From Lycium barbarum (taxonomy: Eukaryota > Streptophyta > Magnoliopsida > Solanales > Solanaceae): a stretch of 64,000 bases of DNA. Below, piece after piece: positions 11,037-22,336 of this stretch. Position 1 is the first letter of the stretch; every line of letters begins with the position of its first letter. Under the pieces are notes generated by a model. That model was given only the letters and a program-made list of their open reading frames with translations, was not told the DNA's origin and did no database searches. The position numbers and the translations under genes were made by a program. The DNA is taken from the NCBI RefSeq assembly GCF_019175385.1, contig NC_083345.1, positions 118,175,657 to 118,239,656 on the forward strand, given 5' to 3'.

Positions 11037-12586
11037 TATTGACACTTGATTTTTGACCTCCCATAAATTATTTTGATTACTCGGAGTCCTTGAATAATAA
11101 ATAAAATAATTTGCACACTCACAGAGAATCTGAATGATTTTTACATAATTATTCAGACCTGCATTTTACTTCTCTAAATGAATAGAGGAACCGTAAAGGC
11201 TCTATTAATTATTTAGATATTTACCAGCATTTTTACAGCATTTATGAAATACTTTTATAATTAATGAGCAGCAGAACAATTTTAAACAATTGTTCATTTA
11301 ATTAATCAAATCAAGAAAAATCAAATAAGAAGGCGAATTATCTTTTTTTTTATCCAAGGAATTTAAGTAATTAAGAGAATTTACCATTTTTTGCCCCTCA
11401 AGCATTGAATTTTGTATGTTTGCATAATTATGTTAAATTGGCAAATTTGTTTTGACAAAATTGTAATTTAGTTTTAATTGTTGTGTGTTGCATAAATGAT
11501 CGCGCAATAATTAAACAAGTCATGCTTTAATATAGCTGGGGTCAATTTTGCAAATCTTGAATTCCTAATGGCTTTAATTGAAATGTCCAAACCATGGGCA
11601 AATTAATTAAGGTCATTAATGCAAATCAGTCGTAATTGGTTAAATTAATACCAAAATGAGGCTACATTTGCAATGATTAATTGCGAGGATGACTCTGCAG
11701 TTAATTACAATGATAGGCTACAACTGCAACCCTCATTTAATTGAGGGTCAATTGAAGGCCATGTTGGCAAAAAAAAAAAAAAACTTTAAAGTCCCATTTT
11801 TTTACGCCTTTGTTTGACCACGTTTTAATCAAATTTTGTCATAGCTAGTTATTTTAAATACTAACCTATTTTACTAAAATGTCTGTTTTGCCCCCCACAA
11901 GTGTAAATACGCATGATATATGTGTATATACCTACATGATGTACAAAAACAGTTTTAGGATTATTTATTTTTTAAACGGAGGGCCAGGTCCAGCCCACAA
12001 GGGGCTGACCTGGCCCAACAACAACATAATACTCCCTTAGCTAAACAAAAGAACAGAGGAGGATTTCATTTGCAATTTAATTTCACCTTAGCAGCCTCTT
12101 CACCCCTACCCCTCTCCCCTCTGTCTCCACTGTCCCATCACCGGTTTAATAGTGATGATTCTCGCCACAACGTCGACGAATAGGGTGGGGGAAGGACGAA
12201 CCAAAAATAGATGGGCCTTAGTACAACCTAAAAAAGGCCTTTTAAGAAAACCCTAAAATGGATAACACGGCACCCGTACGGATGTCGGCGCAAATGACGG
12301 AGCGGTTAGGCGACGTGTAACCTGGCTCGTAACTGATACTTTGAACCTATGCCGATTGTCTTCCCTTCAGGTTCGGGTTTTTCGAGCCTACTAACATACC
12401 CTCGGTTTTTGACATTTAGTTGGAAAAATTCACAACTCCTTGGCCCTCGTTCCCTTCGATCTTACCCGAAGCTAATGCTCTCGTTCTTCTTCGACCTCGT
12501 ATTGGACAGCTGCGATATTTACTTCATTTTTTACCGTATGCAAATTGCTTCGGTTTTTACCGTATACACATGTGATGGTAGATAAT
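11037..12586 (+). mobile_element. Tat/Ogre-type LTR, 5' part
   Basis: The start TATTGACACTTGATTTTTG followed by GACCTCCCATAA matches, inverted, the LTR end at 45663 (TTGACACCTAATTTTTGACC, then TCCCGTAA). Both continue with the same order of landmarks: Ty-rich AATTAAT stretches, a run of sequences like GGGGCAAAATGG, then a GGCCCAGGTC region and a C-rich leader. The canonical start TGTTGACACC has TG changed to TA here. The LTR is cut at 12586 by a DNA transposon. What follows on the other side (14138 onward) is not clearly LTR, so the 3' part may be lost. Confidence 0.65.
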
Positions 12587-13106
12587 AGGGTTGTCAAATT
12601 GGTGAATCGAACTGAATTTAGGTGGGTCAAAATAGATTGTGTTTATAAATGGATGGGTCATTTATTTGAATTGAAATGGGCTAAGAAATGGTCATAACTC
12701 AATCCAATTATTACTAAGTTTTTTATTTCTTTCTTTGTTTTGTTATAATTTTTGGAAAACTCACACAAATACAACTTTTTAAAATGGTAATTAAAATTAT
12801 TACAACTACTTTATAAAAATTACATAAATATAAATTATTCAAAATTTTAACTTTTTAATTACAAAAATACAACTTCTTACATTCCTAAAATATCAATAAT
12901 ACTAATTTTAAGAGTTACTACCATTAATGCATATATTCCCTTTTTACTTTCTCTTTCTTTCAAACCGTTTTAATATTAAAAAAAAACTTTCATTTCCTCC
13001 TCTTTATTCTTCCTTTTTTATTTTCACTTGATGAATGCAATTATTTTTTTGTGACTTAAAGAAATTAATTTAAATATATTAATATTAAGAGAAGTATACA
13101 AAAAGA

Positions 13107-13290
13107 TATGGTATATGGAGATATGGTATAAGAAAGTACATGAAAATATACCTGATATGGTATACGGTATATGAAAATATACCTGATATAGTATACTGTA
13201 TATGGAGATATGGTATATGGTATAAGAAAAGTACATGAAAATCTACCTGGATATGGTATATGGTATATGGAGATATGGTATATAGCTTAT
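13107..13290. repeat. Short interspersed repeats GATATGGTATA inside hAT-like element
   Basis: Variants of GATATGGTATATGG and GAAAATATACCTGATATGG recur about ten times in 180 bp, forming an imperfect higher-order repeat. The block explains the overlapping Tyr/Ile-rich frames seen on the minus strand, which are not genes. Confidence 0.75.
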
Positions 13291-13449
13291 CGATGAACTC
13301 ACACACATATATGCATAAATAGAGTATGTAGTATATTATTTTTAATTATATGTTATATTTGAAGGCTAAGCTCAAGGGGAAAGTGGAAAAACCTTCAAAA
13401 GAAGACTTAAAGGTACATGTTTAGCGTATATAGTATATGTATATTTTTT

Positions 13450-13783
13450 ATGTCAAGTATACTTAATATTATTGCCTTCATCATATTATTAATTATATTA
13501 TTAATGATAGGTAGGAAAGGAGAATTTGTAGGGAAAATAAAGGAAAAAATATAACCTGTATAAATTGGTTACCATATTTATACTAAATTGACCATATCTA
13601 AATATTTATTTATATTATTTATGTCAATTATACTTAATATTATATCCTTCATCATATAATTAATTCTATTATTAATGATAGGTAGTAAAGGAGAATTTGT
13701 AGGAACAAATAAAGGAAAAAATATAACATGTATAGATTGGTTACCATATTTATACTAAATTGACCATATCTAAAGATTTTTTC
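13450..13783. repeat. 171-bp tandem duplication inside hAT-like element
   Basis: Copy 1 (13450-13620) and copy 2 (13621-13783) share ATGTCAA, TATACTTAATATTAT, CCTTCATCATAT, TTATTAATGATAGGTAG, AAAGGAGAATTTGTAGG, AAGGAAAAAATATAAC and ACTAAATTGACCATATCTAA in the same order, with scattered substitutions. Confidence 0.85.
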
Positions 13784-14137
13784 CTTTTATCATTTATAGG
13801 GTATATTCTTTAGATTCTGTAAATTAAAAAATAGTTGTAGGTATTATAGATAATTATATATTTACTAGTATTTTTGTAAGTTCCCCTAATTTGTTTACCT
13901 GGCTAACAAAAAGAAAATCTTTATTATGGCTATATGATACATCTCAAAAAAAAAAAAAACTTTTTAAAAATATTTTGATAAGATATCTCATGAGCTAATT
14001 TGTACTACGTACATATTAGCCCAACTTTTAAATGGACTGAATTGGACGGGTTAAATGGGCTTAGCTAATAAATGGGAGGATCAAAACTTAAACGGATATA
14101 TCTTCATGGGCTAATTTTACCACTCCTATTAGATAAT

Positions 14138-14575
14138 CATTGTCCTATAATCGAGGTCTCTCGGAGGGTATGGCTTGGCATCAATGAAGTATAGGTGAAA
14201 ATCTTGGATATTAGGATTCAAATTTTGATAGAAATAAAATATTAGGTGATTAATTTCTTTCCATCTGCCTAAGTGACGCGCAAAGTACTGGTACATTTGC
14301 TGGTGGGAGGTAGGTAGAGTCAAAATTTTCATTAAATAAGAATTAAAATATAATGAAGAAAACATGCGAAGAAGCCAAAAAGAAAGGTATAACACTTGAA
14401 AATTGGAATAGGATTAAGCCTTAGCTTTAAGCATGTAGATGGGTGTTTGTTGTTGGCTCCTATCCTTCGAAATGTATCTTATTAGATAGTTAATAGGAAT
14501 AGTTTCCTAAAGATACAAGAGTATTTGATTAATTTTCCATACTAATACTTGATCCTCTCTAACGTTCTCTTGCAG
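14138..14575. other. Unassigned sequence ending in a splice acceptor
   Basis: I recognise no coding exon. The end, GTTCTCTTGCAG (14564-14575), is a strong 3' splice site for the terpene synthase exon that follows, so the right-hand part is probably its intron. Confidence 0.4.
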
Positions 14576-14919
14576 AGAGAAGAAACAGAGAGGTTACCAA
14601 AAAATATAGTGTCAATATAATAACACAGAGTGGAGGAACAATCTCTGAAGAAGAAGCTATAAAACAAATAGAGGAAATGTTGGAAAGTAAGAGAAGAGAG
14701 TTGCTAGGGATTGTTGGGATTGTTCTAACTCAACAAAAAGGAAGCCAATTGCCACAAGTGTGCAAGGATGTCTTTTGGAAGACAAGCAAATTGTCTTATT
14801 TCGCATATTCAGATCGTGATGAGTTTCGCTCTACGGGGGACATACTGAAGAATCATATAAAGGATGTACTTTACAAGACACTCAGTCTGTCAGGTCGTGA
14901 CCTTCATCCGATATCTTAA
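14576..14919 (+). pseudogene. Terpene synthase last exon (TPS-e/f-like), frameshifted
   Basis: The exon opens right after a TTGCAG acceptor. In frame 1 it reads EETERLPKNIVSI, as in class I terpene synthases. Near 14612-14622 the frame shifts by one base, and the rest continues in another frame: SGGTISEEEAIKQIEEMLE, RRELLG, then KGSQLPQVCKDVFWKTSKL, FAYSDRDEF and KDVLYKTLSLSG, with a stop at 14917-14919. The order (SEEEAI, RRELL, KGS-P-CKD-FWK, then a short acidic turn) is that of the C-terminal alpha domain of plant terpene synthases, closest by eye to the kaurene-synthase-related e/f clade. The catalytic DDxxD and NSE/DTE motifs lie in upstream exons that I do not find. A doubled GIVGIV segment is also odd. 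Single exon plus frameshift means a pseudogene. Confidence 0.75.
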
Positions 14920-15106
14920 CTTGACCGAGTGAACTTTCTAGACTATTATTTATGTTTTAATTCTACTATGTTATGCATATCAAACTCTTTAAAAATATAT
15001 CTTTTTGTATTGTCTCATCCGATATCTGTCACGACTCTTGGTTGTTTTACTTTCTTAAATTTCGTATCCATTCAAACTAAAACACATAAATTGAAAAGAA
15101 GGAAGT

Positions 15107-15174
15107 ATGATTTTAGAGAATTGAAAAGCTAAGAACTAGCATGATTTTAGAGAGTTGAAAAGCTAAGAACTAGC
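15107..15174. repeat. 34-bp tandem duplication
   Basis: ATGATTTTAGAGAATTGAAA at 15107 is repeated at 15141 with one change (AGAGAGTTG), each copy continuing through AGCTAAGAACTAGC. The near identity indicates a recent duplication. Confidence 0.95.
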
Positions 15175-15179
15175 AAAAA

Positions 15180-15442
15180 TGATATTGATGAAAAGGAAAG
15201 AAATGAATTTAATTATATCAAATTGAAAAAGTAACTTATTGGCCTCACTTCTAAATATCACTAGTGAGGCCTAGATTTGGAGTGAAACTCAAAGTCAAGC
15301 CTTTTTTGGGGTTGTCCAACTTGTTTTAACGGTGAGGGATGGAGCTCTATTTATAGAACCCCAAAACTTATCTCAAATCTTACAAAAACGATGTGGGACT
15401 TGTGGGTTTTACACAAGTCTTCACTTGAATTCAAATCTATAC
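15180..15442 (-). mobile_element. LTR-like promoter fragment, probably Ty1/copia
   Basis: On the minus strand the sequence reads ACAAGTCCCACATCG, then an AGATAAGTTTTGGGG stretch, then TTCTATAAATAGAGC followed by CTCCATCCCTCACC. A CCCACATCG motif followed some 50-60 bp later by a TATAAATAGA box is characteristic of solanaceous copia LTR promoters. Neither LTR end is clear, and the compound element was inserted at its right edge (TATAC duplication at 15438-15442). Assignment to copia is by motif order only. Confidence 0.5.
15348..15355 (-). promoter_or_regulatory. TATA box (minus strand)
   Basis: The minus strand reads TTCTATAAATAGAGC, a perfect plant TATA box. Transcription would start near 15320 and run leftward through a CT-rich leader toward the terpene synthase exon. 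Confidence 0.65.
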
Positions 15443-17900
15443 TTTTGACACCTAATTTTGGCTCGCCATGCTTAAAATTAACGTTTTGGGGGGCCCTGAT
15501 TCGTTAGAGAGCACGAAATACCATTTTTTGCACATTTTTGCATTTTTTTGACAATTTATCGATAATTATCCTTATTTTAGGAATTTTATCAATTTATTGT
15601 AATTTTTAAGAATTATTATTTTTGCACATGTACAGCGTAATACTACCATTTTTGTAAAGTTAATAATTGTTTCTTAATTTTATAGCAGTACATTTCCGTA
15701 TCTTATACATTAATATTTAAATTTTATACTTACACATGTATTAATTAACTATATTTTAGTACAGTCCGTCAGTGCAGAGAAAAATCGGACCAATTAATTT
15801 TTAAACGCAGAACAAAAATTCGATCAAGTCAAGGTCTCGTCACCTTTTTAAATGTTGACATTTGAGGTGATAGGTTGGGTTCTTGATCCATTGGTTAATA
15901 CATTTTTAAGCAATAGTTAAAAAGAGGTAAAGGGGACAAGGGGGTGCATTCTTTTATTTTTTGGACAAAAGAGGGTGTTCATTGATATTATAAGACAGGG
16001 GAGTGGTTTAATTTTATTTATCATCTTTTATTTTCATTTGCAGACACAACACATACATCATCTAAACCTAATACTAAATTATTTCTCTTCCCTCCCCTCA
16101 CTTCTCTCTTTGCCGCCGCCCATCACCACGTCGGAGCTCCGAGCTCCGGTAAACCCCAACAACACCCCAACATCGCAACGACATCACCGCCCTCCTTCTC
16201 CACCTCTTCGCCTTCTTCGCTGCTCCGGCAAGGAGCTTCTAGCTCCGGTGAACCGGAGCAGCCAACAACAACCACCACCGCAACACCACCATCCCTTCAT
16301 TTTCCACCAACAACCACAAAACCATCCCTTTTTCCTCCGTCCTCACTAACCCAGTACCACCAGCGACACCTAAACACCACCACAACGCTAGCCTTCCCCC
16401 TTCGTTTTTCCTCACCACATCGGTGGTGAGCAAGCCCTCGCTCACACTGCCGATCTGACCGGAAAACGCAACTCCGGCGTGTTTATTTTGCTCAGATGAC
16501 TGGTCTTATTTTTTCACTATTTTGCTTATATATCATCGTGATCTGACTGAATTCACATTCTCCGGTAAGCAACAATTGAGTTGCTCAATGTTTTGTTATC
16601 ATTTTGGGTATTGTTTCACCATTTCTCGTACTAAATGCGATTGTTTTGATATTGTTGGGTTGTTTCTGTATAAAGTCGTGACACTTTCCTGGAGACCCTT
16701 ATTATATTGTTCTTATTTTTGCTGGCTAACACCGTTTGTGCACTGATTTTTTCGAGTCGTGTCCTTTCTGATGAGCATAGGCTGTCCTTGTTAGCTACTG
16801 TTGATGCACTAATTTTTGGATGCAAGTTGTATTTATGTTACTAATTTCATGTCGGTTTGTGCTCCGAAGATACTACTCCTGGTGCTATGATGAATATTGT
16901 ACTGTTTTTTTTACATTTTTTTGGTTCACTAATATCTTTCCCTTTGCTCTGTCTTTTTTTTTTTAAAATTGCTACTGTGTTGCTCGTTTAAGTTTATTTT
17001 CGTTTGGTTGTTGTCCCTCTACTAGTTGGACTGGTTTGTCCTCTGTTAGTTTGATAAAAAACCACTACCACATTAGTGGCCAATGAAGAAATTTTCGTTG
17101 ATTTCTGATACGCTCAAATTACACCTCTTAATGGTATAACGCGGACGTTGTCAAATATAGTAACCCAACAAGGTTGGGGTCGAATCCCACAGAGAACAAT
17201 ATGTAGGCGATTTAAGCAGATTAGGAATTATCACTAACAATAGCTATGCCCGAACGCATCAATGGTGGTTTTTGATAAGGTTTTGATAAAATATGGAAAT
17301 ATAAATTCTAATCTAGAAAGCAAGAAAATTGATCAATGGCAACAAGAGTGGAATAAAGGAAACTACTTCTCAAGTAACAATCCAATCTATTTCACGAATT
17401 ATAAATAATAGTAAGTTTATGTTATTTAGCCTCGGATAATGACTCTAAATTAACTTCTTCCGAAGATTAACTAGACTACCCAATTGAAGATCCCTCAAGC
17501 AATTAGGAGCATTCAGAACACCCGAATATGACTACATGTGGTATTGCCTATTCCTAGGTCAATTTCCATTAAATGAGGGTTAACACCCCAAATTCATGTT
17601 AATTATTCTATCCCAACTCCGTTCTTCCTCTTCCGAGTTTCAAACAAAGTAAATGGGCGAGTTCAAGGGTTAGCTAATCCATTGAAAACATTCAAGAACA
17701 ATAATAATTAAAATAGCAAGAACTTACTTGATTAAGAATAATACATATGAATAAATAAGCACAACAAGAGTGTCAATCTTAATTGTCACCAAGAGATTTC
17801 CATCAACAAGGATTAAAAAGAAGAGAGAACATTTTTGTAGGAACCCAAGCCTCCACTTTGTCAAAGCTGCCAAAGATATGTTTAGAAAAGCCTAGTTGGC

Positions 17901-17908
17901 TTTTTATA
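17901..17908 (-). promoter_or_regulatory. TATA box of nested element LTR
   Basis: The minus strand reads TTCCTATAAAAAGCC, a good TATA box about 65 bp downstream of the CG-rich word block and about 480 bp into the LTR. The equivalent box in the right LTR is at 24799-24806. Confidence 0.7.
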
Positions 17909-17972
17909 GGAACTGGAATATCAAAAATTGTAAAAATCCGAGTTCTGTTCGATCTGGCCCAAAATTCCTTCA

Positions 17973-18178
17973 ACGCGATCGCGCCATGTGTCTGCGCGAT
18001 CGCGTGGATGACGTCAGCTCCACTCGCCTTACTTCAGCGCGAACGCGTGATAATTTAACGCGAACGCGTATAGTCCCAAGCGCGCGTGGGCGCGAACGCG
18101 TGTGTTCACTGCGCGTTCGCGCAGAGTCACAGACGCGCGTAAGCGCGAACGCGTGATATTCCTGCGCGAACGCGCAGA
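17973..18178. repeat. CGCGAACGCG word block in LTR promoter
   Basis: About ten CG-dense words occur in 206 bp: CGCGATCGCG twice, CGCGAACGCG or its complement CGCGTTCGCG at least six times, and GCGCGCG and GACGCGCG variants, separated by 10-20 bases of plain sequence. The right LTR has the same block (24872-25097) with an extra GCGAACGCGTGTGTTCACT unit at about 24999-25030, showing growth by unit duplication. The surroundings are AT-rich and CpG-poor. Confidence 0.92.
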
Positions 18179-18390
18179 GCAATATTTCGCCAATAATTTC
18201 CAGAACCTCCAGTTGTTTCCAGTTTTGCAGTTTTTTTTTTTTTTTTACTTGTTTTCCACGCTTTGGCTCTAAGGACCCCGTATTACCTGAAACATGCTAA
18301 AAACCACGTGAAATAACATAGACTTGCTTAAAAACAAGTAAAACTTATAGCCGAAAAGCGTCGATTGTGGCGTAAAATCACGCCACATCA

Positions 18391-19081
18391 ACACCCCCAA
18401 CTTAAAGTATTTGGTTGTCCTCAAGCAAGCCATACAAAACAACGACTCAACCTAATACCTAGATATCATAGAGTAATAATGTCTACATTGATTTTGACTC
18501 TGAACTACTGGCATGCATGTTTTTCTTCCAAGGACCACCCCAATTTTTGTTTTAAAACAATATACACAACTCAAGAACACTACGACTAACAATGAAGCTT
18601 CAATGAATGACATTATATTATCGAGCAAATTATGGTGCACACAAACGCTACTTTAGGCGGTCACTTTATTTTGTTCAATTCTCATTCTTATGCCCTCACA
18701 TAGACCAAAGAATGACCCAACACACATATATACGACAAGAATGGGACGAAGATGAAAGAGAAGAGAAAAACACTCACACTCACAAAGAAATTCATATCTA
18801 CACATGCAAATACCATAGGCTTGCCCTTATTTTCTATGTTTTCATCCTAGGCTCGTTCGGTTGTGATCACATTAGGACTTGTTTCGGCTTGTAATGTAGG
18901 TTCAGGTACGGGTCGGATACTTTTTGGATATTAGTGACTCACCCTCCTTGAACACTACAATCATATTGTCACCTTAATTTGCCTCTTTTCTTTCCACCCC
19001 TTTATTTTCTTTCAGTTTTCGACCTCGATGTGGTTTTACTCCTAACCAACTTACAAATCTTTTTTCACAACAATTTTCTGA

Positions 19082-19128
<47 letters not shown>

Positions 19129-19945
19129 CGCAACTACCACATCAAATCTCCACTAGCAAACTCCACCACCCCCAACTTATGTTTTTAACATGTACTCCAC
19201 CTTTAATTCACCCCCAACTTAGACATTTTGCCTTATCTAACTAGTAGCATCAAGGAGGGAACGGGTGCGCAAATGGATTAATTGCATAAAGGGTAAGGTT
19301 TCATAATTGGCTAGCCAAGAAAAAGGTCAAAAAGGCTCAAAAGGGAAACTAGGGGTATTTAACACTTTTGGTAAGGCTTATTTAGGCAAAGTGACTATTT
19401 CAACAAAGAAAGCCTAAGATCATCTCACAACCAAACTAACTTTCGGATTTCATACAAGACCAACCGGGCAAGTTCTAGATTATATATGCATAAACAGAAT
19501 CAAACTAACAGCTCACACACACATTGGCATAAGGACAATTATTTTTGCACTTGTGACCTCCTAAGTAGTCATTTATCACATATAATACCCCAATAATAAT
19601 AATGTCATATAAAGAATCAATCATGTTAATCAATCCTGTTCTAAGTATGCATTTTTAAAATTTTCGAGGGGTCCAAAATTTCCAACAAACAAAACAAACC
19701 ACAATATATGCCATTAGTTACCAAGTAGTACCAAATAAGCCAAAATTACTCTACTCAACCTAAGCAACATCCTAAACATGCCAGTTTCAACAAAATAAAA
19801 CCCCCCTCAGGAAAAGAACTCTGGCAAAGAAAAGCCGAGGAGGTTCCTAACACCCCCAACTTAAAAACTTGCAGTGTCCTCACTACATTACATCAACACA
19901 GATTTTTTTTTTTTTTAGCATACCACCTAGCACTGCGTGCTATGG
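18391..19945 (-). other. Non-coding 3' region of nested element with polypurine tract
   Basis: No gene is visible. The polypurine tract abuts the 3' LTR (18391-18407, minus strand CTTTAAGTTGGGGGTGT). The 13-mer CACCCCCAACTTA occurs exactly four times: 18392, 19167, 19209 and 19851. The first and last copies also share GTCCTCA about ten bases later. A (TTA)n microsatellite fills 19087-19134, which explains a poly-Tyr frame there. Confidence 0.75.
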
Positions 19946-21235
19946 TCATCTCTGCTCACCCTCGGACCTGGAGCTGCTGGGCTCTGGCAGGACAAAATCT
20001 TCCTCATTTTCCTCCTCCTCATGCTGTGCTCCGCACACACTCCTCAAAATACTCATCATTTTGTTCAGAAATTTGCTTTGCTTCTTGGCGTGCTCTCTTG
20101 CCTTTTTCTGCCTCCTCTCTATCTTGCCCTGCTTTTCCTTTATATGTTTCATGTCCTCCACCACACCTGCTAATGTCGGACCACCAGGAATAGAGGGAGC
20201 TGTAGATGTGCCTTCTCCATGTGGGCCCGAAGGGAGACTAGCCACTAGCTGCTGAATCCGATTGTCCACCCCATGGACTTGGGTGGAGATATATTGGAAA
20301 GGCCTGGCTGCTTCTTGTAGTGGTGGTAGGATTGGTATAGCCATAGGAGGAGCAGATGCCCCACCAGCAGAATCTGATGCAGTAGATGTAAACTGCCCAA
20401 ATGACGAGGCTGCTATATCAATCTTCCTTTTCTTCTGTATATTACCAGGCCCTCTCTTTTTTAAAGGATGAATCGGTACACCAGGTCCCTTTTCTTTGTC
20501 ACCTGGCCTTGTGGGCACTCCATCAGTGGAGCACAAGTAAGTGATTAATGACGGGAAGAATAGACTCTTAGTCCGTTCAAGCACCCTCCCGTATTTCTTC
20601 CATAATGAGCCTCCCCACGTCGACAGGTAACCCTTCCATCACAGCACAAATTAATTTAGCTCTCTCAATGGGCACCTCTGAATCATGTTTGGAAGGCAGC
20701 ACCCTGGATGTGACAATATCAAGCCAAGTTTTGGCCTCAGCAGTAAACTCTGCAGAGTCAATCTTTCTCTGCATTGTGGTCAGCCACTTTGGTTGCTCCC
20801 CACCATGGAGGTGGGTCACAAACCATTGTTGCCGCATTTGTTCGTACATCTGTGCCATCTCGCTGTTGTCTCCATCCTGCAGATTGTAATAGGCATTGAT
20901 TCTAGAGGCATTGCACAGGACATCCACACCTCTGACTTTGACAATTGCCCTATGTGTAATGTCCAACTCTGCAGCATTTGCATAGAATTCCCGCACAAGG
21001 GTATGATTTTCCCTGATTGGTTTATCTACAAAGCGTATCCAGCCGCTTGTTACCAACCTTCCATAGAACTCGGGCATCTTTTCTTCCAAATTTTTTGTTA
21101 CAATGCCCCTCTCTTCGATGAAGCTCTTTCCCAGCAGTCTATCATATAGCTTCGAACATTTTGCTGACTGGAAGGTGGTGGTGTCATAATATTCAATCAA
21201 GGGCACTTGGGAAGCATTGGATGATGAAGCTATTT
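19946..21235 (-). pseudogene. Retroelement-borne protein with 'putative plant transposon protein' domain, frameshifted
   Basis: The frame runs from about 21235 to 20577 and then, after a one-base shift near 20577-20590, continues to 19946 (about 420 residues in all). Part 1 has SGWIRFVDKPIRENHTLVRE, FYANAAELDI, VRGVDVLCNASRINAYYNL, then EAKTWLDIVTSRVLPSKHDS and ERAKLICAVMEGLPVDVGRL. This pattern (a V-x-E-F-Y-A-N motif, VRG, an IN-Y stretch, W...R-LPS-H, RA-L) matches the domain called putative plant transposon protein (Pfam, I believe PF20167), common in solanaceous repeats. Part 2 has TKSLFFPSLITYLC, a low-complexity Pro/Ala linker, a basic helix rich in KEKQGKIERRQKKAREHAKK, and a Glu/Ser-rich acidic end. 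Function is unknown. A TTTTGTAG splice acceptor just upstream suggests a spliced exon. The frameshift makes this copy broken. Confidence 0.75.
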
Positions 21236-22336
21236 TTTAAGTTTAAGTACCTACAAAACAAACACAATGCATATGAACACCTACAATGATGTATAATGAG
21301 GAAATTAGGTTAAGGAAATTGGGCACCCAAGTTTTGAGCAGCTCTGTGCGAGCATTCTGTTTGTGCACTGGCAATTTTTCTTCTTTTCTTCAGCGCGATC
21401 GCGATCGCGCCAGGTTGATGATTTTATTCAGCGCGATCGCGGTTCAACAGGACGCGTTCGCGCCATTTTTGAGCTATTATTCAGCGCGTTTACGTCTATT
21501 ATCGGCGCGATCGCGCTGAATCGTTTCAGCTTCTCACAAACATTTTCACAAACAGGTTATGGGCATCATTTTTGGGGCTTCAATTCAATGATTTTGAGCA
21601 CGTATTTTGCCCCATTTTTTCTTTTAATATCAACACCCAACTCTCAACTCACATCACTCACAACAAACAACAATTTATATGATGAGAAATTCAGCAATTT
21701 CATCACATTTTCATGCTTAAACAAGTGGAAGAAAATTTTTTCTCTGTCACAATTTCTAACATGGAAAGATGAAACAACCCTAGGAACAAGACAATGAAAG
21801 AATCACATACCTTGTGGTTGCAAGTTGAAGAATTTTTCTTAAAATTTGAAGTTGAATTTGAGAGAAAAGTGAGAAATTTTTTGAGAAGAAGTGAAGGAAA
21901 TGGGGCGTTTTGCCCTCTATTGTTCTGTTTTGTTAACTGGAAAACGCGCGTCTGCGCGTTCGCGTGGCCTTACGGCGCGTTCGCGTAGAGGAATTTTTTT
22001 TTTTAATTTTATTTTAACGCGTTCGCGTCGGTTTATTGCGCGATCGCGCAGAGGTAAATCAGGCCCTGTTTTTCCAGACTCAGAAAATAAGCACAGAAAC
22101 CAGTCTAACAAATTATAACTCATGTCTCAGCAGCAGCTACTGATTTGTGGCTGTTCTGAAAACCCAACCTGCTAAAAACAATTCCAAAAATTGTAAAACT
22201 TTGCAGATTAGTCACAAATCATAAACTAAACTGTTCTAAAAAATCAAAATTTCAAAAATGATTTAAAAATTTCAAAACGATGGGTTGCCTCCCACCAAGC
22301 GCTTAAGTTAACGTCGCGGCACGACGGTTACCAACT
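21236..22336 (-). other. Non-coding spacer with two CG-word clusters
   Basis: Between the two reading frames lie two more clusters of the words seen in the LTRs. Positions 21392-21525 hold GCGCGATCGCG-type words with GCGTTCGCG, and 21944-22056 hold CGCGTTCGCG, GCGCGATCGCG and variants. Near 22270-22330 is GGGTTGCCTCCCACCAAGCG followed by ACGTCGCGGCACGACG, a phrase recurrent in Athila-like solanaceous elements. No coding pattern is seen; overlapping Arg-rich frames here are artefacts of the CG words. Confidence 0.7.

Larger units (their letters stand above)
12587..14129. mobile_element. Non-autonomous hAT-like DNA transposon with 8-bp TSD
   Basis: The element is flanked by TAGATAAT at 12579-12586 and 14130-14137, the 8-bp duplication expected of hAT elements. 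The ends are AGGGTTGTCAAATTGG and TTTTACCACTCCTAT, imperfect inverted repeats of the CAGGGGTGTCAAA type. Subterminal GGGTCATTTATTTGA- and TTAAATGGGCTTAG-like strings are also typical of plant hAT relatives. It has no transposase and is about 1.54 kb long. The interior is AT-rich and contains two sets of internal repeats. Confidence 0.8.
17106..18390 (-). mobile_element. 3' LTR of nested element
   Basis: The LTR runs TGATACGCTCAAATTACAC to AATCACGCCACATCA (TG...CA). It carries a TATA box at 17901-17908 (minus strand) and a CGCGAACGCG word block upstream of it. Compared with the right LTR it lacks one 20-bp CGCGAACGCG-containing unit. Confidence 0.93.

Noticed and set aside
17896..18182. Arg/Ala-rich frames over the CG-word block on both strands
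   Set aside because: CG-dense palindromic words give long Arg/Ala/Ser frames in all directions. No protein motif is present and the block is repeated in non-coding places.
18979..19188. Frame with a poly-Tyr run
   Set aside because: The run is the (TTA)n microsatellite at 19087-19134, and the flanks are non-coding.
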